DNA of 64,000 nt, from assembly GCF_000369805.1 (NCBI RefSeq), contig NZ_KB850224.1:1597924-1661923 (forward strand). The letters are read 5' to 3'. Below, in pieces: positions 25,793 to 33,414 of this stretch. The DNA is from Acinetobacter sp. NIPH 2100 (GTDB taxonomy: Bacteria; Pseudomonadota; Gammaproteobacteria; Pseudomonadales; Moraxellaceae). How positions within the stretch are numbered: position 1 is the stretch's first letter; every line of letters begins with the position of its first letter. The notes below the pieces were generated by a model, which saw only the letters and a program-made list of their open reading frames with translations, was not told the DNA's origin and searched no databases. Position numbers and translations under genes: made by a program.

Positions 25793-25978
25793 AGACTAAT
25801 ATAAAAATTATTTGATTATTTATTTTTGATTAATAAGAGTGAGTATCGCTATTCTAGTTAATCGATTTTAGTAAGAAATATTTACAAAGATATTCTAATT
25901 TAATATTTCCATTTTTGAGGAAATTAAGTTATAGTTTTAATATGATGGTCGATTTATATATATTTGACCTTAACTAAG

Positions 25979-26004
25979 AAGCTCATCAATAGATGGGCTT
26001 TTTT
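25979..26004 (+). terminator. intrinsic terminator, first of a pair
   Basis: AAGCTCATC, loop AATA, GATGGGCTT, followed by Ts. Confidence 0.8.
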
Positions 26005-26012
26005 ATTACCTG

Positions 26013-26046
26013 AAAACTCGGTTCCTTGTGGATACCGAGTTTTTTT
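26013..26046 (+). terminator. intrinsic terminator, second of a pair
   Basis: AAAACTCGG, 13-base loop, CCGAGTTTTTTT; no gene lies between it and the preceding terminator. Confidence 0.8.
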
Positions 26047-26117
26047 ATATCTACGGGTTAGCAGTCGTTATCCATTATGAGTGACTTAAAAGCCGAAAAT
26101 AACTGAAGGTGATTAAA

Positions 26118-26858
26118 ATGAATTGTACAAATAAAATGATGCAAGCTTCTTGCTCAATCAAACATCTAGACCTTCTTTCTTATGCAGATATTGTGCCCGC
26201 GATCATGCAGACGACAACCGATCTAAAGGCGATTGCATATATTGAAGGAAATGATCAATTGGGCTCTGTCAAAGTAAAGGACACATGCGAAGCTTCTGTA
26301 TCTGCATTTTTCCAAGCCCAGAAAGGTCAATTTTCGCTGAGCAGTACAAATGCAACGCAAGGCTCAATGGTCATCGTAGGTGTGGATCAGCAACCTGAAT
26401 ATAAAGTGACATTAAGCCAGATTGAAAATGGCTTTGTGATCCATAGTTATTTTTTGGATGAAAAATTTGTGGTGACTTTGGGAGAATATAATAGTTTAAA
26501 TAATGTCACTTTCATTCAAGCGCATCCATCAGCAAAGCCGATTGTGACATTTGAAATTACAGGTGTTCAATCGATGAAAGTCTTTATTGACTACGAGCTC
26601 GTTGGAACATGGCATTCAACGAATGCGCTGAAATTGCCAAAGTATTATCAAATCGTGGCTCAAGCTGATGTACAGCAGCTGGATTTTGATCTGCGAGAAG
26701 CCTATGTCAGCTTGGATTATAAAATGCCATCTGAACTCGAAGATGGTGTTTATTATCACTTAACCAGTAAAGGTGAAATCTTGGGTTCGCAAGTGAATGC
26801 AGGCGATTTTATTCAGTTTCATCATCAGCAAAGTGAAATGATGCATTATCCACAATAG
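26118..26858 (+). CDS. unrecognised phage-block protein, 246 aa
   Basis: No family is recognised. It is a soluble chain with a helical N-terminus (residues ~10-40) and mostly beta-rich remainder (FVVTLGEYNSLNNVTFIQ, VTFEITGVQSMKVFIDYE), reminiscent of a sandwich or barrel fold. The start is ATG 26118 because AAGGTGA lies 7 bases before it; the frame extends three codons to a GTG. It lies between the double terminator and the holin, each separated by a hairpin. The N-terminal MNCTNKMM and Cys residues do not form a signal peptide. Confidence 0.6.
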   Translation: MNCTNKMMQASCSIKHLDLLSYADIVPAIMQTTTDLKAIAYIEGNDQLGSVKVKDTCEASVSAFFQAQKGQFSLSSTNATQGSMVIVGVDQQPEYKVTLSQIENGFVIHSYFLDEKFVVTLGEYNSLNNVTFIQAHPSAKPIVTFEITGVQSMKVFIDYELVGTWHSTNALKLPKYYQIVAQADVQQLDFDLREAYVSLDYKMPSELEDGVYYHLTSKGEILGSQVNAGDFIQFHHQQSEMMHYPQ

Positions 26859-26945
26859 TATGAATTTAAAGAAAATTAATAAGTGAGGTTGATAAAAATG
26901 AATTGAGAGCAGTATGTGATGTGATTTTGCTTAAAACGTCAATCT

Positions 26946-26975
26946 AGGCCTTAACTTTGAATAAGTTAAGGCCTT
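26946..26975 (+). terminator. terminator-like hairpin before the holin gene
   Basis: AGGCCTTAACTT, loop TGAAT, AAGTTAAGGCCTTT; 12-bp stem with a modest T-rich tail, 20 bases before the holin ATG. Confidence 0.65.
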
Positions 26976-26996
26976 TCTATTTATGGAGGAAAAATA

Positions 26997-27392
26997 ATGA
27001 CAGAGTTTGTTTCAACGGGTGCAGGGATTGCAGCCGTTATTAAATCCTATGGAGTATTTTTTATTGTCATGATGGCACTTACTTTTATGTTTTTGGCTTG
27101 GATGGTGGTGATCATGACTCGGCTACCTAAGTCTCGACGTGAATGGGTGGTTTCACTCATTTCAACAGCAGTGGGCAGTATCGCAGGAGGTGCTTTTGTG
27201 ATTCAGCACTTTAGTTTGCAAGAGTGGAGTCAAAACCCTTATGGCGCATTTGCCTTAGGTGGGCTGTACTTTCTTTGTGGATTGCCGGTATGGGCGATCA
27301 TTCGTTGGACTTTTAATTATATTAATGCAAGAGAAGACTTGACCATCTTGGATGTTGCCAAAGAGGTGAAGGAATTTAAAGATAAATTTTAG
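26997..27392 (+). CDS. phage holin-like membrane protein
   Basis: A 131-residue integral membrane protein with three predicted spans (VFFIVMMALTFMFLAWMVVIM; WVVSLISTAVGSIAGGAFVI; FALGGLYFLCGLPVWAIIRW) and a charged cytoplasmic C-terminus (EDLTILDVAKEVKEFKDKF). This topology and its place immediately before an endolysin gene fit a holin, which would form the inner-membrane lesion that frees the endolysin. The ribosome site is GGAGG. The similarity is by topology and context; sequence families of holins are too diverse to name one. Confidence 0.75.
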   Translation: MTEFVSTGAGIAAVIKSYGVFFIVMMALTFMFLAWMVVIMTRLPKSRREWVVSLISTAVGSIAGGAFVIQHFSLQEWSQNPYGAFALGGLYFLCGLPVWAIIRWTFNYINAREDLTILDVAKEVKEFKDKF

Positions 27393-27407
27393 CTAAAAAA
27401 TCCAATG

Positions 27408-27426
27408 CCGCCTTCGGGCGGTTTTT
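27408..27426 (+). terminator. intrinsic terminator between holin and endolysin
   Basis: CCGCC, loop TTCG, GGCGG, five Ts; fits entirely within the 54-base gap. Confidence 0.9.
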
Positions 27427-27446
27427 ATTATAAAGAGGAAAAAGAC

Positions 27447-27998
27447 ATGAAAATAACACAAGAGGGTTTTGATATTTTGCGTCAGACATTTGGAAAACTT
27501 AGTCAGTCTCAGGTAGATGGGATTAATTTCTTGGTTTCGGTTTTAGATGAAGACACGGGTATCACACGCCCCCAAGCCGCCTATATGTTGGCAACGGCTT
27601 GGCATGAAACAGCACACACCATGCAACCTGTGATTGAGTACGGTTCCGAAAAATATTTAAGATCTAAGCAATATTATCCCTATATTGGCTATGGCTATGT
27701 ACAGTTAACTTGGTTGGCGAACTATAAGCGCATGGGGGATTATCTCAAAGTTGATCTAGTCAAAAATCCAAAACTGGCTTTACAAGCGGATATCGCAGCC
27801 CGTGTCATGATTGTTGGAATGAAAAAGGGCATGTTTACGGGTAAAAAATTATCAAATTACATCCATCAAAATCACAAAGATTATATCGGTGCTCGGCGAA
27901 TTATTAATGGAACTGATAAAGCTGAGTTAATTGCTGGATATGCAGAGACCTTTGAGGCAGCTTTACATGCTTCTGAACGAGTTGCTTTATCCCATTAA
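27447..27998 (+). CDS. endolysin, GH19 chitinase-like lysozyme
   Basis: A 183-residue muramidase-type enzyme. ATAWHETAHTM (around residue 50) carries the catalytic Glu of the glycoside hydrolase 19 fold; the second block YIGYGYVQLTWLANYKRMG is the conserved substrate-cleft segment of phage GH19 endolysins. There is no signal peptide, so it needs the upstream holin to reach the wall. The start is ATG 27447 with AAAGAGGAA upstream; the 14 codons before it overlap the terminator and are not coding. It is the last gene of the phage-derived block. Confidence 0.88.
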   Translation: MKITQEGFDILRQTFGKLSQSQVDGINFLVSVLDEDTGITRPQAAYMLATAWHETAHTMQPVIEYGSEKYLRSKQYYPYIGYGYVQLTWLANYKRMGDYLKVDLVKNPKLALQADIAARVMIVGMKKGMFTGKKLSNYIHQNHKDYIGARRIINGTDKAELIAGYAETFEAALHASERVALSH

Positions 27999-28060
27999 AA
28001 CAATAGAAGCCCATACCATTCGATATGAACTTCTATCTCAATGTAATTTAGCCTAGAAGC

Positions 28061-29128
28061 CTATGCCGTGGCATGGAATGCATTAGCATAAACAACTTCA
28101 CCAGTAGGGACATGTTCAGAGAAGGGCAAGACCTGAAAGTATTCAGCGGGAACGTCTGCTAATCGTAGTCTTGAATCTGCTTTAAAGCCGAATCGGCCGT
28201 AATATTCTGGTTCACCCAATAAAACACAACCCATTGCATCTAAGTCTTTAAGTGCTTCAATACCAGTACGTATCAGTTTGGAACCTACACCTTGACTTTG
28301 ATATTCTGGTAGTACAGAAACTGGACCAAGTCCATACCAACCTGTTGTACCATCAGAAATTTTCACGGGTGAAAAAGCAATATGTCCGACGAGTTTGTGG
28401 TTGTGTATTGCGACTAAAGATAAGGTCAGCTGGTTTGAATCTCTTAAAGCATTCACAATAAACTGTTCGGTATGACTGGAATGTTCTACAGTTTCAAAGG
28501 CAGCTTGGGTTAAAGTAAAAATACTCTGGATATCAGAGATATTTTCATCTCGAATATGTATGTTCATCTTTATTTTCTCTTGTGTTTCTTGATTCAAAAT
28601 GCCTCGAATCTGTTTGAGTAAGGGTGAGGCATTTGTATATTTTTCACCATAAGTGAGATTAAAAGCATAATCAAAATCAGCAGGATTAATGCCTTGATTA
28701 TGCTGCAAAATGGTCTCCAACTTATCCAGTGCTTTGACAAGTCTTGCTTCAGGAGTCGATGCATTTTCGTATTCCTCCCAAAGTGTTCGAATCAAGGTCT
28801 GTGGATGTTCATCCAGAGATTCCGTCAGTTGATAAAGATCCTGTTTCTCCTGTTGATGCTTATCAGGAAATTGATCTTTCAGAATGGCTGGAATATCACC
28901 ATGGATTGCTTCACCGAGATCGTGAATCAGGCACATTTTGAGCAGCTTTTCAAAATCAACCTGTTTAAATTGATCTGCAAAAATCATCGCCATCAAGCAT
29001 AAACGCCAGCTATGTTCGGCTGTACTTTCTTGACGGCCATTAGAGGTGTGTGAAAAGCGGATCACATTTTTCAATTTTTCTGCTTCGCGCAAAAATGCTA
29101 AGCGGTTTTGAATGACATCTAGTTCCAT
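28061..29128 (-). CDS. HD-domain phosphohydrolase fused to GNAT acetyltransferase
   Basis: A two-domain protein of about 355 residues. The N-terminal half is an HD_3/YfbR-like metal-dependent phosphohydrolase: RFSHTSNGRQESTAEHSW supplies two His, LIHDLGEAIHGD supplies the HD pair and a late Asp. The C-terminal ~168 residues are a YhbS-type N-acetyltransferase with the acetyl-CoA loop PEYQSQGVGSKLI. The GNAT part starts at an internal Met (28565-28567) that looks like a normal gene start (MNIHIRDEN) with GAG upstream, so this may be a recent in-frame fusion of two genes, or also yield the GNAT alone. Substrates are unknown. ATG 29128 is preferred over 29140. Confidence 0.85.
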   Translation of the reverse strand: MELDVIQNRLAFLREAEKLKNVIRFSHTSNGRQESTAEHSWRLCLMAMIFADQFKQVDFEKLLKMCLIHDLGEAIHGDIPAILKDQFPDKHQQEKQDLYQLTESLDEHPQTLIRTLWEEYENASTPEARLVKALDKLETILQHNQGINPADFDYAFNLTYGEKYTNASPLLKQIRGILNQETQEKIKMNIHIRDENISDIQSIFTLTQAAFETVEHSSHTEQFIVNALRDSNQLTLSLVAIHNHKLVGHIAFSPVKISDGTTGWYGLGPVSVLPEYQSQGVGSKLIRTGIEALKDLDAMGCVLLGEPEYYGRFGFKADSRLRLADVPAEYFQVLPFSEHVPTGEVVYANAFHATA

Positions 29129-29235
29129 TTTATTTCTCATAAATAAACCATCTGTAATTTGGACAAACCCGTTCTCAGCTTGTGTTAGACATCATCTATA
29201 CACAACCAGAGCTCATCCAAAGCGATGGTTGTTTG

Positions 29236-29493
29236 TTAACGATTGTCTAACTGTGGGCGCACGGATCTCAGCCCTTGTAAATTGATCTGATAGGGTTGTC
29301 CATTGATGGATTTAATCAATCTTTTCTTTCTTAGCTTGTTAAAAACGTCGAGGCTACAATCGGACAGCAGGAAACCTTCTCGGCTGTAGCACTCTACAGC
29401 GATGATTTGACCAAGGTCATTGCGAAGTTTTACGATTTTTCCGCCTTTAGCTAAGACGTGTAGTGTCCGTTGTTCGGACTTAGATAAGTTCAT
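29236..29493 (-). CDS. yjhX: YjhX family protein (topoisomerase I inhibitor TopAI)
   Basis: An 85-residue protein that reads [18 protein letters not shown], then [14 protein letters not shown] and [11 protein letters not shown] to the ending LDNR. This matches YjhX nearly block by block. In E. coli YjhX is TopAI, a toxin that binds DNA topoisomerase I and blocks DNA binding, counteracted by YjhQ, a GNAT-like protein. Here the next gene on the same strand, 100 bases downstream, also contains a GNAT domain. GGAT lies 9 bases before ATG 29493; the longer frame to 29535 is less likely. Confidence 0.88.
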   Translation of the reverse strand: MNLSKSEQRTLHVLAKGGKIVKLRNDLGQIIAVECYSREGFLLSDCSLDVFNKLRKKRLIKSINGQPYQINLQGLRSVRPQLDNR

Positions 29494-29588
29494 GTTGTTA
29501 TCCAGATAGTAATAATCACAGGCAAAGTTAGGCATAAAGCCAAAAAATTCGCATAGATAACCAATTTCAATGTGTTATTGAAATTTAG

Positions 29589-29735
29589 TTACCAGATTAC
29601 TGCTATCTCCAACATAAAACCCTCGATATGGAAGCGATACGAGATGTATCAGCAAAGATACTAAAACAAGGCGGATTAAAAATCAATAAAGAAGTGAAAA
29701 ACACGATTTTGAATCGATCACAATTTACTTTTTAG
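29589..29735 (+). pseudogene. short open fragment, possible gene remnant or 35-aa peptide
   Basis: A frame between stops reads DYCYLQHKTLDMEAIRDVSA and continues KILKQGGLKINKEVKNTILNRSQFTF in protein-like style. The only ATG (29628) gives 35 residues and has no clear ribosome site. It may be the surviving end of a lost gene. It overlaps the end of the convergent LRAT gene by 11 bases. Confidence 0.3.
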
Positions 29736-30258
29736 AATGTTTTTCTTTGAGATGTAAATAAGCGGGGACCGATTTCTTGGCTTGTCGGCGCAGCATCATT
29801 TTGATGTAAAGCACAATCGCGAAGCAGGCGGTTGCCACCGTAAGCATGAGACCATTCATATAACTCATGACAGAACTGACATAGCCAATGGTCGCAAGAC
29901 GACGTTGCATGCGTTCAACTTGAGTACTGGATTCAACGCCTGTAATTGCCCAAGTGCATAAGTGCTCACAGTTGTTAATAATTAAATGATAGTGGTTTTC
30001 ATGCATGCGTGAGCGCATACGCCGTACAACGGCTTTAGCGGTGTAGCGTGGGGATGGGTAATGTCGCACGTAGATTTGCTTACTGCGCGCAAAACATTGG
30101 ATAGAGGTCATTTCAATTGGATGCTTTTTAAAAATATGGGCAAAACCAGAGTAATGAATGACTCGACCACGTCCTGCATAGATACCGTGGTGACTATAAC
30201 CAAAGTGTTTTACGATCAGATGTGCGCCAATTGGAAAGCGCGGATGTTTTTGCTGCAT
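29725..30258 (-). CDS. LRAT-domain (NlpC/P60 superfamily) membrane-anchored protein
   Basis: A 177-residue protein. The LRAT fold motif is visible: YSHHGIYAGRGRVIHYSG (catalytic His24, plus His35) and the nucleophile Cys97 in IINNCEHLC. These are circularly permuted papain-like enzymes, acyltransferases or phospholipases in characterised members. A single hydrophobic helix near residues 128-152 (MLTVATACFAIVLYIKMM) anchors the C-terminus, as in eukaryotic LRAT/HRASLS proteins. It is probably a lipid-modifying enzyme at the inner membrane; the substrate is unknown. Confidence 0.85.
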   Translation of the reverse strand: MQQKHPRFPIGAHLIVKHFGYSHHGIYAGRGRVIHYSGFAHIFKKHPIEMTSIQCFARSKQIYVRHYPSPRYTAKAVVRRMRSRMHENHYHLIINNCEHLCTWAITGVESSTQVERMQRRLATIGYVSSVMSYMNGLMLTVATACFAIVLYIKMMLRRQAKKSVPAYLHLKEKHSKK

Positions 30259-30429
30259 GTGGATACAAGGTTATTGTATTTACACCCTTATTTTAATGAA
30301 AAAAAGTGAATCAATCGAGGCTATTTAGCATTTCAAGTCCATGATTATGTGTGGTGTTTGTATCTGCTCTTTAGTGCTATGCCTTGCTATGGGAAAATAA
30401 ACACAAATAGAGGCTTAAAATTTGTATTT

Positions 30430-31173
30430 ATGATGAAAAAATGGCTTTTCCTACCACTTGCATTTTTAGCTGTTCCGACTGTGAATGCGATGCAGCATGA
30501 AACCTTGCAATTGAATCATCAAAAATATGATGTCATTAAAATACAACAGCTCAATCAGTTGAAGCTATTCTTAAAACAAGCTCAAAGTAATCGTTATTAT
30601 CAGAAGTTTGCTGCAATCCAGAACATGTTACCTGCTTGTGAGCAACTCAGTTTTGCAATGAATGCAGGGATGTATCATGCAGATTTTCAACCTGTGGGTT
30701 TGTATATCGAAAATGGGAAAGAGCTGACTAAGCTCAATGAAGCAAAGGGCGTTGGGAATTTCTTTATGCAGCCCAATGGTGTCGTTGCTTGGAATGATCA
30801 TCATGCTGTAATTAAAACGACCGCTGATTATAAGCGAGATCCATTTAAAGCACAGTTTGCAACGCAATCAGGGCCCATGCTGATCTATAAGGGAAAAATT
30901 AACAATCAGTTTCTGGCTGACTCGAATTCATTAAAAATTAGAAATGGGGTCGGCGTTAAAGATAATCAGTTGTATTTTGTGATTTCACAGCAACGTGTCA
31001 GTTTTTATCAATTTGCACAATTTTTTAAGCAGCAATTGAAAATAGATAATGCGCTGTATCTGGATGGTTCGATTTCAAGTTTGTATTCAGCAAAAACCAA
31101 ACGACATGATCAAACCTTTAATTTGGGGCCAATTGTCGCAGAAGTGAATAGAGAAAAGTGTAAGTCGCGCTGA
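30430..31173 (+). CDS. secreted phosphodiester glycosidase-like protein (NAGPA/DUF2233)
   Basis: A ~247-residue protein with signal peptide MMKKWLFLPLAFLAVPTVNA. Family blocks: SFAMNAGMYHADFQPVGLYIENGKEL, ATQSGPMLIYKGKIN, IRNGVGVKDNQLYFVIS, and NALYLDGSISSLY, the conserved Asp-Gly-Ser of the NAGPA domain. Family members remove N-acetylglucosamine-type caps or bind peptidoglycan or exopolysaccharide; bacterial roles vary. The start at 30430 gives a proper signal sequence; the frame's earlier 27 codons do not. It is monocistronic. Confidence 0.85.
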   Translation: MMKKWLFLPLAFLAVPTVNAMQHETLQLNHQKYDVIKIQQLNQLKLFLKQAQSNRYYQKFAAIQNMLPACEQLSFAMNAGMYHADFQPVGLYIENGKELTKLNEAKGVGNFFMQPNGVVAWNDHHAVIKTTADYKRDPFKAQFATQSGPMLIYKGKINNQFLADSNSLKIRNGVGVKDNQLYFVISQQRVSFYQFAQFFKQQLKIDNALYLDGSISSLYSAKTKRHDQTFNLGPIVAEVNREKCKSR

Positions 31174-31177
31174 TACC

Positions 31178-31203
31178 CTAATCTCTTTATGCAAAGAGAT
31201 TAG
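31178..31203. other. stem-loop between convergent genes
   Basis: CTAATCTCTTT, loop ATGC, AAAGAGATTAG: perfect 11-bp stem. There is no immediate T-run, but a T-rich stretch follows 10 bases later; it may terminate the gene at 30430. Confidence 0.6.
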
Positions 31204-31216
31204 AGAGCGCTTATTT

Positions 31217-31444
31217 TTATTGGATAGGCGGGTTAATCATCGCAAGTAATTCTTTGCGGCTGTAACCTCGAGAAATCAGTACTTTTTTAATGCCTTTAAT
31301 GACATCTTCATCTGTTGCTTTAACTAAAGCATCCAACAGTTGTTCATTGGTTTTGCAAGAGCAATCATTTTCGACGCAAGAAGTTTGGTTCTTGTGTTCA
31401 TTGTATTGTTCATCTGCATTGAACAGTTTTTGCCAAAAACTCAT
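31217..31444 (-). CDS. conserved hypothetical protein, 75 aa, Cys-rich centre
   Basis: A small soluble protein, MSFWQKLFNADEQYNEHKNQ, with a cysteine cluster CVENDCSCK that could bind a metal, then a helical C-terminal half (LLDALVKATDEDVIKGIKKVLISRGYSRKELLAMI). The family is not recognised. The 249-bp stretch after it (31445-31693) shows only AT-rich sequence and the trmA terminator. Confidence 0.7.
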   Translation of the reverse strand: MSFWQKLFNADEQYNEHKNQTSCVENDCSCKTNEQLLDALVKATDEDVIKGIKKVLISRGYSRKELLAMINPPIQ

Positions 31445-31642
31445 AGAGCCTTCATATACAACCTAACATAGCTCGAAATATAACCACTTTAAAATAAAAT
31501 ACAAGTCAGCTTAAGTGATAAAAGCAGCAGTTGAACTTCAATTTTTTCGATGATTCTTTGAATCTCTAACGAAATTATGACAGTTGAATGACTTGACCTT
31601 TGAAAATTATCACTTTTTTATAAATATAGTTTGAATAAAAAT

Positions 31643-31664
31643 AAAGGGTTACTCGAACCCTTTA
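31643..31664 (-). terminator. terminator of trmA
   Basis: AAAGGGTT, loop, AACCCTTT followed by T-rich sequence on the minus strand. Confidence 0.75.
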
Positions 31665-31693
31665 TAAATTTCTGTTACGTTGAAATAATTTGT

Positions 31694-32779
31694 TTAAATC
31701 TTTTCGAGCAAAATACCTGATTCCACATGATGGGTAAAAGGGAACTGATCGAACATCGCAAACTTCACAATTCGATGTGTTTGACTGAGTATTTTTAAAT
31801 TGTCGTGCAGGGTATCTGGGTTGCATGAAATATAAAGAATACGCTCAAAACCTTGTAATAGTTTAAGCGTTTCATCATCGATACCTGCACGTGGAGGATC
31901 GACAAAAACCGTGTCAAAGTCGTAGCTTTGAATGTCGATCTCAGCTTCTTGTAAGCGTCTAAACTCACGTTCACCTTGATAGGCTTGGGTGAATTCTTCG
32001 GCGGATAAACGTGCAACCTGAATATTTGCGATCTGGTTCTGCTCAATGTTCCATTGCGCCGCATATACCGAGGATTTGGCAAGTTCAGTTGCAAGGACAC
32101 GTTTAAATTTTAATGAGAGTGGTAGGGTGAAGTTACCATTACCACAGTACAATTCTAACAGGTCTTTTTCTGAAGCTTCCGCTGCATCACAAGCCCACTC
32201 CAACATATGTTGGCACACTTGCGCATTGGGTTGGGTAAAACTACTTTCGATTTGTTTATATTTAAAAGTACGGCCATGAACATTGAGCTGTTCAACGACG
32301 TAGTCGTCACCAATAATCACTTTTTGACCGCGACTGCGACCTATAATTTTAATATTCAGCTTTTCTGCTAAGGCTTTGGCTGCAATTTCCCATTCAGCAT
32401 CTAATTTACGATGGTAAATCAGTGTGACTAACATTTCTCCACTTAAGGTTGAGAGAAAGTCTGCTTCGAAAACACGTTGCGATAGAATAGGAACTGCTTT
32501 TAATTCTTCTAATAAGCGCGGCATTAAATCATTAATGCTTCTATCTGCAATCGGAAACGCATCCACACGGATAACTTCTTTTTGTTTACCATCTTCAGCA
32601 CGTTCAAACATAGCATAAAACAAATCATCTTCGGTATGCCAGATACGAAATTCTGCACGCATACGGAAATGTTGTTCAGGCGATTGAAACACTTCTAAAG
32701 CTGGTGGATTGAACGATGCAAATTGTGTGGTAATGCGTTCAACTTTTTCTTGAAGTTGCTGTTGGTAAGATACGGTCAT
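31694..32779 (-). CDS. trmA: tRNA (uracil-5-)-methyltransferase
   Basis: Methylates U54 in the T-loop of tRNAs using SAM; 361 residues, the expected size. The Rossmann SAM motif [16 protein letters not shown], the DPPRAGI block, nucleophile Cys319 in YISCNPDTL and general-base Glu353 near the C-terminus ([13 protein letters not shown]) are all present. Domain order and length match E. coli TrmA. It is monocistronic. Confidence 0.97.
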   Translation of the reverse strand: MTVSYQQQLQEKVERITTQFASFNPPALEVFQSPEQHFRMRAEFRIWHTEDDLFYAMFERAEDGKQKEVIRVDAFPIADRSINDLMPRLLEELKAVPILSQRVFEADFLSTLSGEMLVTLIYHRKLDAEWEIAAKALAEKLNIKIIGRSRGQKVIIGDDYVVEQLNVHGRTFKYKQIESSFTQPNAQVCQHMLEWACDAAEASEKDLLELYCGNGNFTLPLSLKFKRVLATELAKSSVYAAQWNIEQNQIANIQVARLSAEEFTQAYQGEREFRRLQEAEIDIQSYDFDTVFVDPPRAGIDDETLKLLQGFERILYISCNPDTLHDNLKILSQTHRIVKFAMFDQFPFTHHVESGILLEKI

Positions 32780-32948
32780 AAAAAAGAAAACTGCAGGTGA
32801 AATCTAAACGGGAATGGTATCAAAGTTTTGAGGATTGACCTAGTTTGTTGCTATGAAGTATATAAAATTAGAATAATTTTGATGAAATTCTATTTATGAT
32901 TCTGGTGGCTCTTATTTATTTAATTACAACAATTGAGGTCTATCAAGT

Positions 32949-33347
32949 ATGACGATGAAACTAATAGTGCTTATTTTTCCTATTTTTTTAGTTGGTTGTT
33001 TAGATTCAATGGAATATGTGCAATTAAATAATCAAACAGATATTGCTGTAAAAATTAAGAAAGATAATGGAGAGATGGTATCTATATCTCCTAACTCTAA
33101 AGTAGACGTTCCGTTGAATGACTTACTAACTTTAAAGGATAAAAAGAATGGATTTAAGATTTCTATTTTTGCTGAAGGAAAGTGGTTGAATTGTTATATA
33201 TCTCTGAATAACAATGAATTTAGGGATAGATACCTGAGCGCTAAAATTTTTGATAAAGATCGATATTTGTTTAAATATAAATCAAATGAATTATATATTT
33301 TTGATCCTAAGTCTTTAAAAGATATGCATGTAATTGATTGTACTTAA
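32949..33347 (+). CDS. hypothetical lipoprotein, 132 aa
   Basis: An N-terminal signal with lipobox FLVGC (Cys17) predicts a lipid-anchored envelope protein. The mature domain is beta-rich and lysine-rich (NNQTDIAVKIKKDNGE, ISPNSKVDVPL) with a pair of cysteines (LNCYISL and the final VIDCT) that could form a disulphide. No family is recognised. It is AT-richer than its neighbours and isolated between trmA and putA, a possible acquisition. Confidence 0.7.
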   Translation: MTMKLIVLIFPIFLVGCLDSMEYVQLNNQTDIAVKIKKDNGEMVSISPNSKVDVPLNDLLTLKDKKNGFKISIFAEGKWLNCYISLNNNEFRDRYLSAKIFDKDRYLFKYKSNELYIFDPKSLKDMHVIDCT

Positions 33348-33360
33348 TGTGAGTATAAAT

Positions 33361-33394
33361 AAAAAACCCGAACCATGTAAACATGGTTCGGGTT
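33361..33394 (-). terminator. terminator of putA
   Basis: AACCCGAACCATG, loop TAAA, CATGGTTCGGGTT, with T-run on the minus strand. Confidence 0.9.
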
Positions 33395-33414
33395 AGGAGA
33401 TAGAAGACTGAAAA

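Larger units (their letters stand above)
25793..26117 (+). other. 325-bp gap with two adjacent terminators
   Basis: The first 185 bases are AT-rich and featureless. The last third holds two intrinsic terminators only 8 bases apart and the ribosome site AAGGTGA of the next gene. Confidence 0.6.

Noticed and set aside
23500..28000. Complete prophage
   Set aside because: No integrase, portal, terminase, capsid or tail genes and no obvious attachment repeats were seen; only regulatory and lysis functions remain.
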